Below the pieces are notes generated by a model. That model saw only the letters and a list, made by a program, of their open reading frames with translations, did not search any database and was not told the DNA's origin. Both the position numbers and the translations under genes were made by a program. From Trebonia sp963737285 (lineage in GTDB: Bacteria; Actinomycetota; Actinomycetes; Streptosporangiales; Streptosporangiaceae), in contig CAVTRT010000002.1 in the NCBI GenBank assembly GCA_963737285.1, positions 248,001 to 312,000 of the forward strand: a stretch of DNA of 64,000 bases, written 5' to 3'. Shown piece by piece: positions 9,700-18,466 of this stretch (positions are counted from its first letter, which is position 1; each line of letters begins with the position of its first letter).

Positions 9700-10491
9700 A
9701 TGGGAAGAATCCAGGCACCGACGGCATCCCCGCTGCCGCTGTGGTGGTCACGCCCGTTCCCCGGGCAGCCGGTGCAGGTCGGCAAGGCACGCTCGTGGGT
9801 GGCGGGGCTCCTGCCGGACTGCGAGCCGCTGGATGACCTGCTCATCTTCACCAGTGAGCTAGTGACGAACGCGGTGACGCACACCCGCAGCGGCGAGCCC
9901 GGCGGGCTGTTCACCGTCGAGGTCACCTGGTCCCCGAAGGCGGCCCGCGTCGTGGTCGGCGACCAGGGATCCGACGAGGTCCCCGCGAGCGCGGCCAGCC
10001 CGGACGATGATGACGCCGCCGACATGGAGGACGGACGCGGGCTGCTGCTCATCGACGCGCTGTCAGCCGCCTGGGGCACGGCCGGCGACGCTCACGCCCG
10101 CTGGCTGTGGGCCGACGTCGACTGGCGGACCCGCGGCGGACCCCTGCCGACCACGCAAGACGAGAATTCCGCCCGGCTGCAATTTGCCGCAATGCGTTGC
10201 GCACACCCCGGCAGCGAGGCCTGGTACGCCAGCGAGACGGGCGAGTGGCACGCGACCCTGCCCGGCGCCACCGGCGCCGGCAGCACCCTCACCGCCCCGT
10301 CCCCCGGCGCGCTCGCCAGCATGCTGGCAGCCCGCTACAGAGCAGCCCACACCGGGAGCCCGCCTAGGCCCTCGCACCTCACGACCGCACTCATCACGAT
10401 GACCGCACCCGTCACGCCAGACGCGGCCAGCGCCCAGCCCACTCCCCTTCAGCCTGCCCTGCCACGCCAGCCCGGAGGCCACGTGCCATGA
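9700..10491 (+). CDS. ATP-binding protein of the RsbW/AbaA anti-sigma-like type
   Basis: The 263-residue protein has an HATPase_c_2 domain in its first 150 residues: the N box FTSELVTNAVTHT, the G1 box ARVVVGDQGS and the G2 box EDGRGLLLIDALS. Such domains are related to anti-sigma factor kinases but many actinomycete members have no known sigma partner. The C-terminal half is alanine/proline-rich and low-complexity. It starts a three-gene unit in which each stop overlaps the next start (ATGA at 10488 and at 10838). In Streptomyces, proteins of this type sit beside WhiJ/DUF397 genes, as here. Confidence 0.9.
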   Translation: MGRIQAPTASPLPLWWSRPFPGQPVQVGKARSWVAGLLPDCEPLDDLLIFTSELVTNAVTHTRSGEPGGLFTVEVTWSPKAARVVVGDQGSDEVPASAASPDDDDAADMEDGRGLLLIDALSAAWGTAGDAHARWLWADVDWRTRGGPLPTTQDENSARLQFAAMRCAHPGSEAWYASETGEWHATLPGATGAGSTLTAPSPGALASMLAARYRAAHTGSPPRPSHLTTALITMTAPVTPDAASAQPTPLQPALPRQPGGHVP

Positions 10492-10841
10492 CGAGCAGCA
10501 CCGCACTAGCCGGGCCACGCCCGCAAGGAGGCCGGATGCACCCGCTCAGGCCCCTCAGCACCTACCCGGCCGCCACCCTGCACGCCGCCAGGGCCGCCGT
10601 CACCGCGCTGCTGAGGTACCAGGACCTGCTCCCCACCAGCCTGTACGTCCAGCTCGACCTCCTCCACGACGACATCAGCCAGGCCCTCCACCCCAGCCCT
10701 CGCCCGGCCCCGGCATTCACCCCGCACCCGGCCACCCCGCCCAGGCCACTGCCCAGCCACGGCACCACGGCCCGACCACAGGCCCCCCGCCGCCCCAGCG
10801 CACCACGCGACAACCCTCCACCAGAAAGACGCCCGCAATGA
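10488..10841 (+). CDS. Small proline-rich hypothetical protein
   Basis: A 117-residue reading frame overlaps the upstream ATPase stop by ATGA and its own stop overlaps the next gene by ATGA, so it is translationally coupled on both sides. The N-terminal half includes a predicted helical stretch (LHAARAAVTALLRYQDLLPT, then YVQLDLLHDDIS); the C-terminal half is disordered and rich in proline and arginine. No family is recognised. Confidence 0.6.
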   Translation: MTSSTALAGPRPQGGRMHPLRPLSTYPAATLHAARAAVTALLRYQDLLPTSLYVQLDLLHDDISQALHPSPRPAPAFTPHPATPPRPLPSHGTTARPQAPRRPSAPRDNPPPERRPQ

Positions 10842-11131
10842 CCCAGGACCGCTGCACCTGCGGCTACCAGGCAGAAGACCCCGACGACCTCGCCATCCAC
10901 TTCGGCGAGATGTTCATCCCCGGCAACGACACCGCACCCGACGGCCAAGTCCACAACGAAGCCGCCAAGGACAGGCCCTGGGACAGCGGAGCACCCGCCT
11001 CGCGCACCCTGACCTGCCGCTGCGGCCTCACCGCCGCCGCCGACGCCTTCGATCACCACCTGCTCGCCGTGTTTACCCCGCCCGACCGCATCGGCCTCGA
11101 CGGCAAGCGCCACGCACCAGCCGCACGATAG
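10838..11131 (+). CDS. Small CxC zinc-ribbon-like protein (paralogue of 46995-47381)
   Basis: The 97-residue protein contains two similar half-units: CTCGYQAEDPDDLAIHFGEM and, later, LTCRCGLTAAADAFDHHLLA. Each has CxCG followed by DxxxxH, suggesting one zinc site per unit or a paired site. A clear paralogue lies at 46995-47381 (CRCGYQPASDDDLAAHLSEA and CMCGLRATDPATLDAHLLTA), also next to an RsbW-like ATPase gene. The repeated pairing suggests the two protein types work together. Function is unknown. Confidence 0.8.
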   Translation: MTQDRCTCGYQAEDPDDLAIHFGEMFIPGNDTAPDGQVHNEAAKDRPWDSGAPASRTLTCRCGLTAAADAFDHHLLAVFTPPDRIGLDGKRHAPAAR

Positions 11132-11287
11132 GCGCGACCATTACCGGAGCTACTCCCAGCACGCAATCAAAATGGCCGGACGGCCACGCCAATGACGGAA
11201 TTAACATGCGAAAAAACCGGCGGACCGCCCCAGTCTTGCGAGCACGAGAGCGGCCCCAGGAAGCACCCCACCTAATCAGGAGGCGAA

Positions 11288-11740
11288 GTGTCCCTTCAGC
11301 CCATCTTCCCTCAATTCTCCGCAGCCTGCGCCGAGTTCGCCCTCACGGAAGGATTCCCGCGCCCGTTCGCGGCACTCGACTGGTGCCCGCGCTGCGGCCA
11401 GCCAGACTGGGCCCGCCAGGCCGGCAGCAACGAGCGCCTCTCCAGGCTCCACCACTTGGACCCCGACGACATGACCGACGCCCTCGCCTACCTCGCCGAG
11501 TACAGCCCCGCCACCCTCGACACCATCCTCGATGGCATCATCGACACACCCGCCCCCGTCCAGGGCAGCGACCTCGACGAGGAGCTATTCTGCGCGACAT
11601 GCAACGCCCCGCTCGGCGTGTTCACGGCAGACGGCCCCTATTACCGCCCCTACCAGCAACACGGGGACGACGGCGAGACCCGTAGGAACAGCGTTGACCA
11701 CCCCACCGTCATCGCCTGGCGACAGCCCACGAGACCCTAA
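11288..11740 (+). CDS. Hypothetical protein with two CxxC pairs
   Basis: The 150-residue protein starts with GTG at 11288 after AGGAGG (about 6 nt spacing). It has CPRCGQPDW near residue 33 and CATCNAPLG near residue 102, which may form one zinc ribbon split by a helical segment (DDMTDALAYLAEYSPATLD). No family is recognised. It is the last gene before the CRISPR array and is in the same orientation as the ATPase/CxC unit, about 155 bp downstream. Confidence 0.65.
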   Translation: MSLQPIFPQFSAACAEFALTEGFPRPFAALDWCPRCGQPDWARQAGSNERLSRLHHLDPDDMTDALAYLAEYSPATLDTILDGIIDTPAPVQGSDLDEELFCATCNAPLGVFTADGPYYRPYQQHGDDGETRRNSVDHPTVIAWRQPTRP

Positions 11741-11870
11741 CAATCCAGACGCCACCCCTCCCAACCCGATGTCCTCACGCTCACCCGAGCATGAGGACAT
11801 CGGCATCTATCCAGAATCGATCGCGCACGCCACCGTCCAGGCCCGGCGACTACTACCACTCAGCCTCGGG

Positions 11871-12532
11871 GTTTCGATCCTCGTCGGCCCCAGAGGACGG
11901 ACGCCACACCTTCTTCAACTCGAGGTTGTCGGACACGTTCGCGTAGTTGCGATCCTCGTCCGCGCCGGAGGGCGGACGCCACGACGGGCACCGCGACTTC
12001 GCGTCCAAGCCGGCGGTGGAGTTGCGATCCTCGTCCGCCCCGGAGGGCGGACGCCACCACTGGGCGCCCAGTGGTCCGCCTGGTACAAGACGGAGTTGCG
12101 ATCCTCGTCCGCCCTCGAGGGCGGACGCCACGACGCCGGTACGCGACACGACCTCGACGGGGACGCGGTTGCGATCCTCGTCCGCCCCGGAGGGCGGACG
12201 CCACGATCCTCGCGATCTGCTCATACCGAGCGATGCCGGAGTTGCGATCCTCGTCCGCCCCGGAGGGCGGACGCCACGCGCCACCGACATGCTCGCGTTC
12301 GCTTACTCGGCCGCGTTGCGATCCTCGTCCGCCTTCGAGGGCGGACGCCACTGGATCAGGGCCGCGGGCATGGAGCTGCACCCCCAGGGTTGCGATCCTC
12401 GTCCGCCCCGGAGGGCGGACGCCACCACCGCGAGCTGAAGGCGATGGGCCAGAGCCTGTCACCGTTGCGATCCTCGTCCGCCCCGGAGGGCGGACGCCAC
12501 GCGAGGTCGATCGCGCTGCCGCTGTTGAGGCC
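11871..12532 (-). CRISPR. CRISPR array fragment, leader-distal part (9 repeats), cut off by a transposon
   Basis: Nine 37-nt repeats start at 11871, 11946, 12021, 12095, 12168, 12241, 12315, 12389 and 12464, with 36-38-nt spacers, and the last spacer (12501-12532) is interrupted by the mobile element. The leftmost repeat is the most degenerate (GTTTCG start, altered stem), and repeats at 11946, 12095 and 12315 have changes in or near the hairpin loop. Degeneracy at the left end and the repeat polarity show this is the oldest, leader-distal end of the array that continues at 18467. Separated from its leader by 5.9 kb, it may no longer be transcribed. Confidence 0.97.
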
Positions 12533-12574
12533 TGGTTTTGTTCGTGTGTAGCGGGATCTGGCCGCAATTTGATG
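12533..12574 (+). repeat. Left terminal inverted repeat of the element
   Basis: It reads TGGTTTTGTTCGTG at the tip and ends in a 22-bp block (GGGATCTGGCCGC, then AATTTGATG) that is identical to the right end in inverse orientation. Mismatches are confined to the outer 20 bp. Confidence 0.9.
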
Positions 12575-12716
12575 GCGCTGTCGGCCTCACCGACTGGCGG
12601 CTGGGCGCACTCCCGTCGTCCTCACCTGTATTCGTGGTTGTCTCATTACCGTGTGAAATGAGCGGGCTCCTGGTAGTCCAGCGGTTGTCTAAGCCTGCTG
12701 TTCTTTCCAGGAGTCC

Positions 12717-14352
12717 GTGGTGTCATTGTCGCAAGGCGGCGTGTGCTTGTCATGCCCTGGTCTCGTTGACCTGGGCGTTCTGCTGCCGCACCTGTCCGGG
12801 GTAATCGTCGAGGACGTCGCCGTCACGGCCACGCTGCTGCTGGTGACAGCCAGGGCGAGGCAGGGCACGGCTGCGTGCCCGAAGTGCGGGACGGCGTCGG
12901 GCCAGGTCCACAGCCGCTACTCCAGGCGGCTAGCCGACGCCGCGATCGGCGGCCGGCAGGTGGAGATCCGGCTGACTGTCCGGCGGTTCCACTGCCGGGC
13001 TCCCGGCTGCGAGCGGAAGATCTTCTCCGAGCAGGTCGACGGCCTGACCGCACGCTACGCGCGGAAGACGCCGCTGCTAGCCAGGATGCTCGGGAGCATC
13101 GCGGTCGCACTGGCGGGCCGGGCGGCCTCCCGGCTGGCCGCCGCCCTGATCGTCCCGGCGTGCCGGCAGGTCATGCTGAGGCTGGTCATGGCGATCCCGG
13201 ACCCGCAAGCGCCGCCCCCGCGGGTAGTCGGGGTCGATGACTTCGCGATCAGGCGCGGCCAGCACTACGGCACGCTGCTCATCGACATCGAGACCGGCGC
13301 CCCGCTGGACCTCCTCGAAGGCCGCGACGCCCAGCCCCTGGCCGACTGGCTGGCTGCCCACCCCGGGGTGGAAGTGATCTGCCGGGACAGGGCGAGCGCC
13401 TACGCCGACGGCGCCCGCACCGGTGCACCGACAGCGGTCCAGGTCGCCGACCGCTTCCACCTATGGCAGAACCTGGCCAAGGCCGTTGAGAAGTGCGTCG
13501 CCGCGCACCGCTCCTGCCTGGCCGAGCCCGCCCTCCGGGCCGCAGAAGAAGATGCCGCGCCCCCGGCACAGGCCGCGCGCCCGGACCCGGCAGGGAAGTT
13601 CGCCGAGCGCGCCCGCCGCAAGCACGAACAGGTCCACGCCCTGCGCGCCGAGGGCCGCGGCCTGCGGGAGATCGCCCGCCACCTGGGCTGGGGACTGCAC
13701 ACCGTCCAGCGCTACGACCGCGCCGCCACCTGGCAGGAGCTCGCCGAGAGCCGCTGGCCAGCCTCGCGCCCCAGCAAGCTCGACCCGTTCAAGCCCTACC
13801 TCGACCAGCACGCCGGAGGCGGCCACGGCAGCTTCACCCGCCTGTTCAACGAGATCAAGGCCCTCGGCTACGACGGCAGCTACCCCGTCGTCCGCAACTA
13901 CCTCGACCGCACCCGCCCGGAGAAGGCACCACTCGGCGAGGCCCCGCCGACCGTCCGCGACGTCACGAACTGGCTCTGCCGCCGCCCCGACGACCTGACC
14001 GAGGACGAGCGCCACAAGCTCAAGGCCATCCTGGACCGCTGCCCCGAGCTCCACGACGCATCCGGCCAGGTCCGTGCATTCGCCACCATGATCACCGGCC
14101 TCACCGGCCAGGACCTCCCCCAGTGGATCGCCACTGCCCGCGACGCCAGCCTGCCCGGCATCACATCGTTCGCCAAGGGACTGGACCACGACATCGACGC
14201 CGTCACCAACGGCCTGACCATGAACTGGAGACTCCGGCCCCGTCGAGGGCAGGGTGAATCACATCATTCTGTGGAATCAGTTTGTCAAGTCCTTTCAGGC
14301 AGCCGGAACTGACTGGCGTTCTCACGGTGAGATCGCGAGAATCCTGTCGTGA
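12717..14352 (+). pseudogene. tnpA: ISL3-family transposase, frameshifted before the catalytic Glu and altered at the C-terminus
   Basis: GTG at 12717 follows CAGGAG. The protein has the ISL3 zinc-binding start (CPKCG and later CRAPGC), a DNA-binding helix region, and a DDE domain with the first Asp in VVGVDDFAIRRG and the second in VICRDRASAYADG. An extra A near 14231 (GGAGACTCC where GGAGCTCC is expected) pushes the catalytic motif SGPVEGRVNHIILWNQ into another frame; as written the ORF ends at 14312 without it. Even after correcting the frame, the sequence after WNQ no longer resembles the family and stops at 14350-14352. The transposase is therefore probably dead, or depends on a sequencing correction plus an atypical tail. 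Confidence 0.9.
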
Positions 14353-14873
14353 GGATGGGCATCTCCGGCTTTGACCCGGCGTTCCTGGTGGGGATCGACG
14401 CGATCCGGGAGGAGCATGGAACTCAGCTGGCGGCGCTGGGCGGGCGCCGCTTGACCGCGAATGCGCTCGTGCGCTTTGCCGAGAGCGGGGAGTGGTTCGC
14501 GGACTGCCCGGTTGTCCTCGACTTCGACGGCGTGCAGGTGGAACTCTGCCACTGGAAGCTCGATGAGCTGTCGATCGGCTGGAACACGATCGACACCTCA
14601 GCAGTGGTCACGGGATGGGACGGGCTGGGGCTGACGCCTGAGTGGTCCTTCGCTGACGACCGGATCGGCAGGTTCGTCGTCCAGGAGCTTCGCGAGGTTG
14701 CCCTGCTGGAGTGGCGTTCGCCAGGTCACGACCTGGCGAACGGTTCCGTCGCTGTGGAGTTCACCTTCGGCAGCGGCCGATTCCATGTTGCCAACGGCCT
14801 TGACGAGAACAGCATCGGCGAGGCGGTTCCCGGTTTTGTCCGGCACCCGCTGGGCCGCAAGGCCCGAGCCTGA
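14349..14873 (+). CDS. Hypothetical cargo protein of the element
   Basis: The 174-residue protein starts with GTG at 14349 (or ATG at 14355); the GTG overlaps the corrected-frame stop of the transposase remnant as GTGA. It is acidic and tryptophan-rich, with DFDGVQVELCHWKLDEL, SAVVTGWDGLGLTPEWSF and VAVEFTFGSGRFHVANGLDE, suggesting a small beta-rich fold. No family is recognised; an immunity-like role cannot be shown. It ends one base before the stop codon of the convergent large recombinase. Confidence 0.7.
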   Translation: MRMGISGFDPAFLVGIDAIREEHGTQLAALGGRRLTANALVRFAESGEWFADCPVVLDFDGVQVELCHWKLDELSIGWNTIDTSAVVTGWDGLGLTPEWSFADDRIGRFVVQELREVALLEWRSPGHDLANGSVAVEFTFGSGRFHVANGLDENSIGEAVPGFVRHPLGRKARA

Positions 14874-17195
14874 TTACCTGGGCTTCTTGCTGACCTCGAT
14901 GACCGGCAGCAGCGTTGCCTGCGCTGGGGCGCCGATCTGGCGGGGTGTTGGGCCAGCTGGGGTGGGGACGTCCGCGAGGCGTTCCAGGAGCTTGTCGAGG
15001 ACGGCCTGGCCGTCATCGACGGCGCCGCGCTCGTCGTCGGTGAGCGGGATGGCCGCGAGCATGCGCTGGAGGTTGTCCTTGGCCTCCAGCAGCTGGGCCT
15101 TAGAGGAGTCCTTGGGCGTGTAGAAGTCGCACTTGGCGCAGGCCATGCGGTGCTGGCACTGCTCGAAGAACGTGTAGGCGCAGTAGCCGTGGCCGAGGTC
15201 GTAGTGCTGCCAGGGGTCGCCGGCCGCTGCGGCGCCGGAGGTGATGGCGTCGCGGTCGACGAGGACCTCGATGGTGCGGACGTTGCGGGAGAAGTACCCG
15301 GCGTCGTCGTAGGCGCGGGTCAGGGTGGCGGGGCTGATCTTCGCGTAGAACTGGGTGGACTGCGGGGAGCGGTGGCCGAGCCAGGCCTGCAGCTCGAACA
15401 GGGTCATCGGCTCCTTGGCGTTGTAGAGCTGGCTGGCGATGGTCGATCTGGCCCGGTGGCTGGTGATGTTCCCACGGACGTCGGCGGCCGGGACGCCAGC
15501 CTTGCGGCAGAGCAGCGGGATGACCGTGTTGTTGATGTAGGACGTGGAGACCTTCCGCGCCCGGACGGCGAACAGCATGTCGGCCCGCTCGCCGGTGCGG
15601 CGGTCGGTGAGCTTCGGCTGGGCCGGGCGCAGGGCCTGCCAGATGTCGATGGCCTGGCCGAGGACCGGGTCGACGGGCTTGGTGAACGCGGTGCCGGTCT
15701 TGTGGGTGGGGACGTCCAGCAGGCAGACCGCCTCCCGGGCCAGGACCTGCCGGGAGTCGCCGGGGATGGCACCCCCGTCGTGCTGCCAGCGGATGCAGCC
15801 CACCCGCAGTCGGGCGATCTCGTCGCTGCGCTGGCCGGAGAATAGCCAGGCCATCGTGATGGCGCGGACCAGCTCCAGCGGGTAGAACCTCCCGGCCTGG
15901 GACTGCGGGAGGTCGGCCTCGGCGAGGTTCAGCCCGGCCCACATGAGCTTCGCCCAGACCTCGTCGGCGATCACCCGCGGGTTCGGGCCGACGAGGCCCG
16001 CGATGCTGCCCGGGGTGCCCAGGGCGCGCTGGGGATCAAAGCGCCGGGGCAGCCACTCCCACTCGTGCAGGTCGCCGAAGAACGTGCGGAGCGCTGCGAT
16101 GTGCCCGGCCTTGGTCGACGCCTCCAGCGGCTTGCCCGCCCGGTCTCCCAGCCCGGCGGTGCGCTGGGCGAAGTCGCCGACCTGCATCCGGTCGACCTCC
16201 GCGACCCAGGCGGCGCAGGTCTGCCTGGTCCAGCCGGCAGGGTCGGCGGCCTGCGGATGCTCGGCCTCGATCCACCGGCCTGCCTTGAGCAGCGTGGTCC
16301 GGACGTTTCCACGGGCGCGGGGCGAGAGCGTGGATGTATCGTGCCAGCGCTCCACCCATCGCGCCCACGCGGGCGAGCCTCCGGTTGCTCTAGGCGAGTG
16401 GCGGCCCGTCAGCCGCTGCGGCGGGTCGCAGAAGCCCAGCTCGGCGACGGCGCGCTGCATGGCGTGCAGCGTGTTTCCCCTGGCTGCGGGCAGGAGCCGG
16501 CCGCGGCGGGCCTGCTCGAACAGCCCGGTGCCCAGGTCCTCCAGGTGCGGGCTGCGGTTGAGCAGGAGCATCTGGCAGGCGACCATCGGCAGCATCGGGT
16601 CGTCGTCGCGGCCGAGCTGGTAGCCCCACCCGGCCAGGACCGCGCGGATGCGCGCGATCTCGACATCCACGCGGTCGCGGCCGAAGACGTTCCGGGCCAG
16701 GGTCAGGCGGCTGAAGCTGCCCAGCCGGTAGAAGGCGGTGAAGCCGGCGAGCAGGAAGGCGTGCGCGGCGAGATACGGGCGAACGGCATCATCGGCCCAG
16801 CCGGAAGCCGCCTTGCGGAAGCCCTGCTGGTCCTGCCCGAGGAGGCCAGCCCACTCCTCCTCGTCCCAGGACCAGTAGGACCGGCCAGTCTCGGCGCACC
16901 TCAGCAGCACGACGGCAGTTGCGTCCAGCATCGCCCGGCGGCGGTGATGGGTGAGCTGCACCTGCAGGGCGGCGCTGGCATCGTCAAGCGGCCTCAGCAG
17001 CCGCCGGACCTGCCTCCATCCCCGGGCCGCAGGATCGTGCCGGGCCAGGCGGCGCAGCCCGCTGGCGCCAAGCTCGATGATGCCGTCCCTCTCGGCGTCC
17101 CGGAGCGCGGGCGTGATGTCGTAGCGGGCCGGATCGACCGGCCACCGCCAGCGGCCAGGCCGCTCCGGCTCGCCAGCCGGGGAAAGAACGGGCAT
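14874..17195 (-). CDS. Large tyrosine recombinase (Tn554 TnpB-like, 773 aa)
   Basis: The catalytic domain occupies roughly residues 400-640 with WLFSGQRSDEIARLR (first Arg), ITSHRARSTIASQL (His-x-x-Arg) and WLGHRSPQSTQFYAKISP (second His and the nucleophile Tyr). The long N-terminal half would bind DNA, and a Cys-rich C-terminal segment (FFEQCQHRMACAKCDFYTP) follows the active site. The true start is ATG at 17195, overlapping the upstream recombinase stop as TGATG; the open frame upstream of this is only the shadow of that gene. Size, order and overlap recall the TnpA/TnpB recombinase pair of Tn554-like transposons. It may serve the element together with, or instead of, the damaged transposase. 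Confidence 0.88.
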   Translation of the reverse strand: MPVLSPAGEPERPGRWRWPVDPARYDITPALRDAERDGIIELGASGLRRLARHDPAARGWRQVRRLLRPLDDASAALQVQLTHHRRRAMLDATAVVLLRCAETGRSYWSWDEEEWAGLLGQDQQGFRKAASGWADDAVRPYLAAHAFLLAGFTAFYRLGSFSRLTLARNVFGRDRVDVEIARIRAVLAGWGYQLGRDDDPMLPMVACQMLLLNRSPHLEDLGTGLFEQARRGRLLPAARGNTLHAMQRAVAELGFCDPPQRLTGRHSPRATGGSPAWARWVERWHDTSTLSPRARGNVRTTLLKAGRWIEAEHPQAADPAGWTRQTCAAWVAEVDRMQVGDFAQRTAGLGDRAGKPLEASTKAGHIAALRTFFGDLHEWEWLPRRFDPQRALGTPGSIAGLVGPNPRVIADEVWAKLMWAGLNLAEADLPQSQAGRFYPLELVRAITMAWLFSGQRSDEIARLRVGCIRWQHDGGAIPGDSRQVLAREAVCLLDVPTHKTGTAFTKPVDPVLGQAIDIWQALRPAQPKLTDRRTGERADMLFAVRARKVSTSYINNTVIPLLCRKAGVPAADVRGNITSHRARSTIASQLYNAKEPMTLFELQAWLGHRSPQSTQFYAKISPATLTRAYDDAGYFSRNVRTIEVLVDRDAITSGAAAAGDPWQHYDLGHGYCAYTFFEQCQHRMACAKCDFYTPKDSSKAQLLEAKDNLQRMLAAIPLTDDERGAVDDGQAVLDKLLERLADVPTPAGPTPRQIGAPAQATLLPVIEVSKKPR

Positions 17196-18253
17196 CACTT
17201 GCCCTCCGCCATGCCTGCCAGCGCCTGGACCCGCCAGGCGTGGACGTGCTCCATGCCGCGGGCGAGCTTGTCGGCCAGGTCCCGGCCCGACAGGTGGATA
17301 TACCGCAGCGTCGAGTCCGTATGCCTGTGCCCGGCGAACGCGGCGATCGCGTGCACCTCCCAGCCCATCCTGGCCAGGTCCGTCAGGCACAGGTGCCTGG
17401 TTGTGTGCGTCGAGAACCGCTCGACGCCGGAGTCCACCGCGATCCGCCGGACCACCTTCGACCAGGTCCACAGGGTCAGCGGCTGCGCGTGGTTGCGCCG
17501 CGACTCCGACAGGAACAGCGGCCCCCTCGCCCGGCTGATCCCCGCCCGGTGAACGAGGTACTCCTGCAGGAGCGCCCCCGTCGAGGCCGAGTACGGCACC
17601 ATCCGCTCCAGCCGGTTCTTCGTCGTCTCCGCCCGGATCCGCAGCATGCGGCGGCCAGGATCGATATCGTCGGTACGCAGCGAGCACAGCTCCTCCCGGC
17701 GCAGCGCCGCATCGTAGGCCAGGGCCAGCATCACCCGGTTCCGGACCGGCTCGCCGCGGGCCGCCTCCAGCAGCCGAAGCCACTCCTCCTCACCGGGAAT
17801 CCATGGCAGCTTCGTAAGTCGCGGCACCAGGCCACGCTGCACGCCAGCTCCGGCCCGGCGCCCAGGGGTATAGCGGCCCCGGCCTACCGGGTTCGACTGG
17901 CGAAGCCCCTCCTCCATCAGGAAGTCGTAGAACAGCCGCACCGGCACCAGTCGCTGCTGGATCGTCGCATTCGCCAGCCCAGACCCCGAGTCGATCGCCA
18001 CCACGTTCGCGCCCCGCAGGCTCGGCCGCGACGTCAGCTCCCGCACGAACACGGCGACATCGGCCCTGCTCGCCTCCACCGGATCGACGCCCTGCCGCTC
18101 GCACACCAGCAGGAACTCCGACAGCCCGCGCCCGTAGGCATCGATCGTCCTCGGCGCCCGCCCCAGGTCCGCCCACACCTGCAGCCACGCCAGCGCCTGC
18201 TCGTGCCTGCCCAGCACAGGCCACTTCTCCGACAGCACCATCGACCCGCTCAA
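17195..18253 (-). CDS. Tyrosine recombinase (Tn554 TnpA-like, 352 aa)
   Basis: The N-terminal SAM-like core-binding domain (ALAWLQVWADLGRAPRTIDA) is followed by a catalytic domain with AALRREELCSLRTDD (first Arg), THTTRHLCLTDLARMG (His-x-x-Arg) and FAGHRHTDSTLRYIHLS (His and nucleophile Tyr). The length is normal for XerC/D-like enzymes. It is the promoter-proximal gene of a two-recombinase unit, coupled to the larger enzyme by TGATG at 17193-17197. It starts about 160 bp inside the right terminal repeat and reads inward. Confidence 0.92.
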   Translation of the reverse strand: MSGSMVLSEKWPVLGRHEQALAWLQVWADLGRAPRTIDAYGRGLSEFLLVCERQGVDPVEASRADVAVFVRELTSRPSLRGANVVAIDSGSGLANATIQQRLVPVRLFYDFLMEEGLRQSNPVGRGRYTPGRRAGAGVQRGLVPRLTKLPWIPGEEEWLRLLEAARGEPVRNRVMLALAYDAALRREELCSLRTDDIDPGRRMLRIRAETTKNRLERMVPYSASTGALLQEYLVHRAGISRARGPLFLSESRRNHAQPLTLWTWSKVVRRIAVDSGVERFSTHTTRHLCLTDLARMGWEVHAIAAFAGHRHTDSTLRYIHLSGRDLADKLARGMEHVHAWRVQALAGMAEGK

Positions 18254-18415
18254 GCTATCCCCAAGTCCCGTGAACGTACCAGCGAGGAAGGCTACCCGCC
18301 GGATTCCACGTAACTTTAAAAATGGTCAAGCGCCAGATGTTCGGCCGTGCAGGACTCCCGCTCCTCCGCAAGCGCGTCCTGCTCACCGCCAAGAACTAAC
18401 CGCTGCCGAACCGAT

Positions 18416-18457
18416 CATCAAATTGCGGCCAGATCCCAGAACTCACGAACGAAGCCA
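18416..18457 (-). repeat. Right terminal inverted repeat of the element
   Basis: Read on the minus strand it starts TGGCTTCGTTCGTGAG and contains the same 22-bp inner block (GGGATCTGGCCGCAATTTGATG in two parts) as the left end. It directly abuts the GAGGCC copy and the remnant of the split spacer before the first repeat at 18467. Confidence 0.9.
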
Positions 18458-18466
18458 GAGGCCCTT

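Larger units (their letters stand above)
12533..18457. mobile_element. 5.9-kb ISL3-like element carrying two tyrosine recombinases, inserted in the CRISPR array
   Basis: The element is bounded by 42-bp imperfect inverted repeats (36 of 42 matching) beginning TGG and ending CCA. It contains a frameshifted ISL3-type transposase, an unknown gene on the same strand, and two overlapping tyrosine recombinase genes on the opposite strand. The flanks share GAGGCC (12527-12532 and 18458-18463). Allowing one mismatch on each side, an 8-bp duplication of TGAGGCCC fits the ISL3 family's usual size. The insertion split one spacer of the array; an intact copy of that spacer remains at 18504-18538. Confidence 0.88.

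Noticed and set aside
9491..9862. Plus-strand frame of 123 codons before the ATP-binding gene
   Set aside because: Arg/Gly/Pro-rich composition typical of a GC shadow, overlaps the real gene and matches nothing.
17196..17783. 969-residue reading of the large recombinase from 17783
   Set aside because: The first 196 residues are a frame shadow of the smaller recombinase; the coupled ATG at 17195 is the real start.
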